A DNA stretch of 64,000 nt from Formicarius rufipectus (lineage: Eukaryota > Chordata > Aves > Passeriformes > Formicariidae): positions 2,009-66,008 of the forward strand of contig VXAU01001111.1 of NCBI GenBank assembly GCA_013399695.1, in the 5' to 3' direction. Below, one piece after another: positions 62,281-64,000 of this stretch; position 1 is the stretch's first letter, and every line of letters begins with the position of its first letter. A model generated the notes under the pieces. That model ran no database searches. It worked only from the letters and a program-made list of their open reading frames with translations, and was not told where the DNA came from. The translations under genes and the position numbers were made by a program.

Positions 62281-64000
62281 CTCACTTTGAAAAACATACT
62301 TTGACAGAACAAAATGCTCTGAAGTTAAATAAATAATAGCAAGAGAGTGCTTGTCATCAAGCTCTACTGCTTTATTTATGGGTGTATTTGTTACTTCCCC
62401 TGTTCCTTGTGAAATTGAAAGAAGTGAAATGGAGTAAACATGTCTTTATTGTATTCTCCATTGATTCTTGTATTTTTAAGTTGTTATTTTGCTCAATAAC
62501 ATCTATTTCTAGTAGAGTTTGGCTAGTCAGAGGTTTAGTCAGTGTCTTTCTTCAGAATATACCTTCTAGTATTGTTAGGTGCTCATGCAAGGCAACATTG
62601 ATAATAGCTAAAAGTGACAAAAACCCAGTTAGATGGCCAACCAAAGGACAGAGATAAACACTTAGGAGGAGAGCGGTAGTGGTTAAAAAAAAAAAAAAAA
62701 AAGAGAGAGAGAGAAAAAGAAGGCACAAAACCCAGTCCCTTAACTGACTTGAAAAAGCAAAGAAAATAGAAAACATAGAATAGAGAAAACTCCTTCCTCT
62801 ACAGTCACTGTTGGCACTGTTTGGTCCTTCCTTTTCAATGTAGAACATAGAAAAGCATTAAGCATTTGGTCCGGGGTTTTATCAGGAGCGCACTGTAAGT
62901 GATTATAAGACAATCAGCAGACTGTGTACATTTATCTGAAAGCTCTCTTTGGTTCTAAAAGTTGTAGAATTTCTCTTATCGCAACTTCTGTTAATTTTCT
63001 ATTACCTTTTTCTTTTTTTTTTTTCCTCCTCTGAACTTAACATTTGAAAATAAGTTCCTTGGTAACAGTAGTTGCAGCTACAGACCATATTTCTTCCTGA
63101 ACTGCACTAATGTAGAGCTGCATAAGATAAATGAAAAATTAGAGTTCCTCTGACCTGTAGTACATTTTTGTGGATGTTTTCTTTCTGTCTAGTTATCTAT
63201 TCTAAATAGATATTGAAGTCTCAAAATTGTTTTACAGTGGAAATCCAGTGTCCTACGCTACAAGCCAATGCATACTTAAGAAAGGCAAAGAATTAAAGAT
63301 ATGGACCAAGACAGTATATCTTCTTAAAATTATCCAAAATTTGCACAAAATCAAAAATGTTGCCAAGCAACTACTATATTTACAGAAGCAGATTCAGTCC
63401 TCTCTTAGAAATTTAGAAACTCGTTCTAACAATCCTTAATGATCTGATGCTTATACTATATGCAGGACACACTCTTCTAATTGTCCAGAACTTCATTTGA
63501 TATTCATGTCATCAAAAATGTTTGGTGGTTCTAGAAAATTAAGTCACTCCACAAGCTCCTTAAAGAAATATTCCTTTAAACACTTTGTCACATATGAAAG
63601 CAATTTGCTGCAGTTAAAACATACATAGATGTACAGGAAGACATCACTTCTCAGGAGAGATGAAAGCAAGCAGACAGTAGGCGAATTAGTAGTTTGTTAA
63701 GCTTGGATTTTTGTCTGTGACACACTAGTTGAGAACCTGCATGGCATCCTGCAAGGAAGAGAGGGAGGATGGGGAGCAAGATGCTCTGTGTTGCCTTCAA
63801 ATTTGGAGACAGAGTCCCCAGACACTGCTTGAGGCAGGGATGATCATTACTATGAAGGCAAGAACTTCATGAGCACTCTTCTGAGGTAACAGGTTGGTTG
63901 TTGAAACCTTCCAGGCCAAAGTAGTTTGTGATGATGCTGTGGTTAGTGAGGCTTTAGTGGAAACGTTTTTTCTAACTTCATAACACTGTCATATAAAATG
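62281..64000. other. End of window, intron 1 continuing, no gene seen
   Basis: AT-rich sequence with a poly-A/(GA)n tract at 62685-62714 and a T run near 63012-63024. The last 300 bases are less AT-rich but show no recognisable exon or element. VEGFC exon 2 was not found. Confidence 0.5.
62685..62714. repeat. Poly-A run followed by (GA)n
   Basis: About 18 A bases followed by six to seven GA dinucleotides. Confidence 0.9.

Larger units (their letters stand above)
12267..64000 (+). other. VEGFC: VEGFC intron 1, partial (at least 51.7 kb)
   Basis: Everything after the exon 1 donor appears to be intronic. Exon 2 should encode a conserved segment resembling 'SKDLEEQLRSVSSVDEL' followed by 'YPEYWKM'. 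Reading forward I did not find a matching stretch, although an eye search can miss a short exon. A very long first intron is consistent with the large mammalian VEGFC gene. The intron carries the CR1 copies, SINE, LTRs, simple repeats and candidate regulatory blocks listed separately. Confidence 0.75.

Noticed and set aside
1..64000. CRISPR arrays, bacterial-type operons, phage or defence systems
   Set aside because: Nothing of the kind is present; the window is vertebrate nuclear DNA with splice signals, CpG island and retroelements.

Overview
The window is a piece of a bird genome, most likely a perching bird (Passeriformes). Three observations point there. The only protein-coding exon I can recognise is the first coding exon of VEGFC in an avian-looking form. 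The interspersed repeats are CR1 LINEs and avian-type retroviral LTRs. One short repeat at 49138-49266 joins a tRNA-Ile-derived head to a CR1 tail, which is the layout described for the passerine SINE TguSINE1. Apart from the GC-rich promoter the DNA is AT-rich, gene-poor and non-coding.

Layout. Positions 1-11480 are 5' flanking DNA with no recognisable gene; it holds one very old CR1 fragment (about 6745-7096) and a pair of complementary T/G-rich and A/C-rich low-complexity tracts near 5.1 and 5.5 kb. Positions 11480-12800 are a CpG island with a GC box, GGA and CCG triplet repeats and an 89-base assembly gap (11870-11958). It is the VEGFC promoter and 5' untranslated region. Coding exon 1 (12123-12266, + strand) encodes 48 residues: the signal peptide and the start of the N-terminal propeptide. 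It ends in a GTAAGC splice donor. From 12267 to the window end appears to be VEGFC intron 1. I could not find exon 2 by eye, so this partial intron is at least 51.7 kb.

Intron contents. There are four CR1 loci, on + at 18441-18966, 39335-39630 and 48430-50107 and on - at 24155-24425. One TguSINE1-like SINE (- strand) sits inside the 48-50 kb CR1. There are two convincing LTRs (30601-31173 on -, 55873-56521 on +) and one doubtful LTR-like element (52751-53010). The rest includes AT and A/C-rich simple repeats, several short tandem duplications, two CpG-richer patches (about 14930-15140 and 35150-35320) and stretches dense in transcription-factor-like motifs that resemble conserved enhancers (around 25.9, 31.9, 59.9 and 62.1 kb).

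I found no RNA gene, CRISPR array, operon or intact mobile element, and no credible new multi-gene system. The most useful observations are the SINE and its presumed CR1 partner tail in one intron, the gap in the VEGFC 5' region, the nested CR1/SINE locus, a palindromic NF-kB-type site beside two TAATTA sites, and one unexplained 165-codon open frame at 37681-38178. All calls come from reading the sequence and from remembered family consensus; no search was run.
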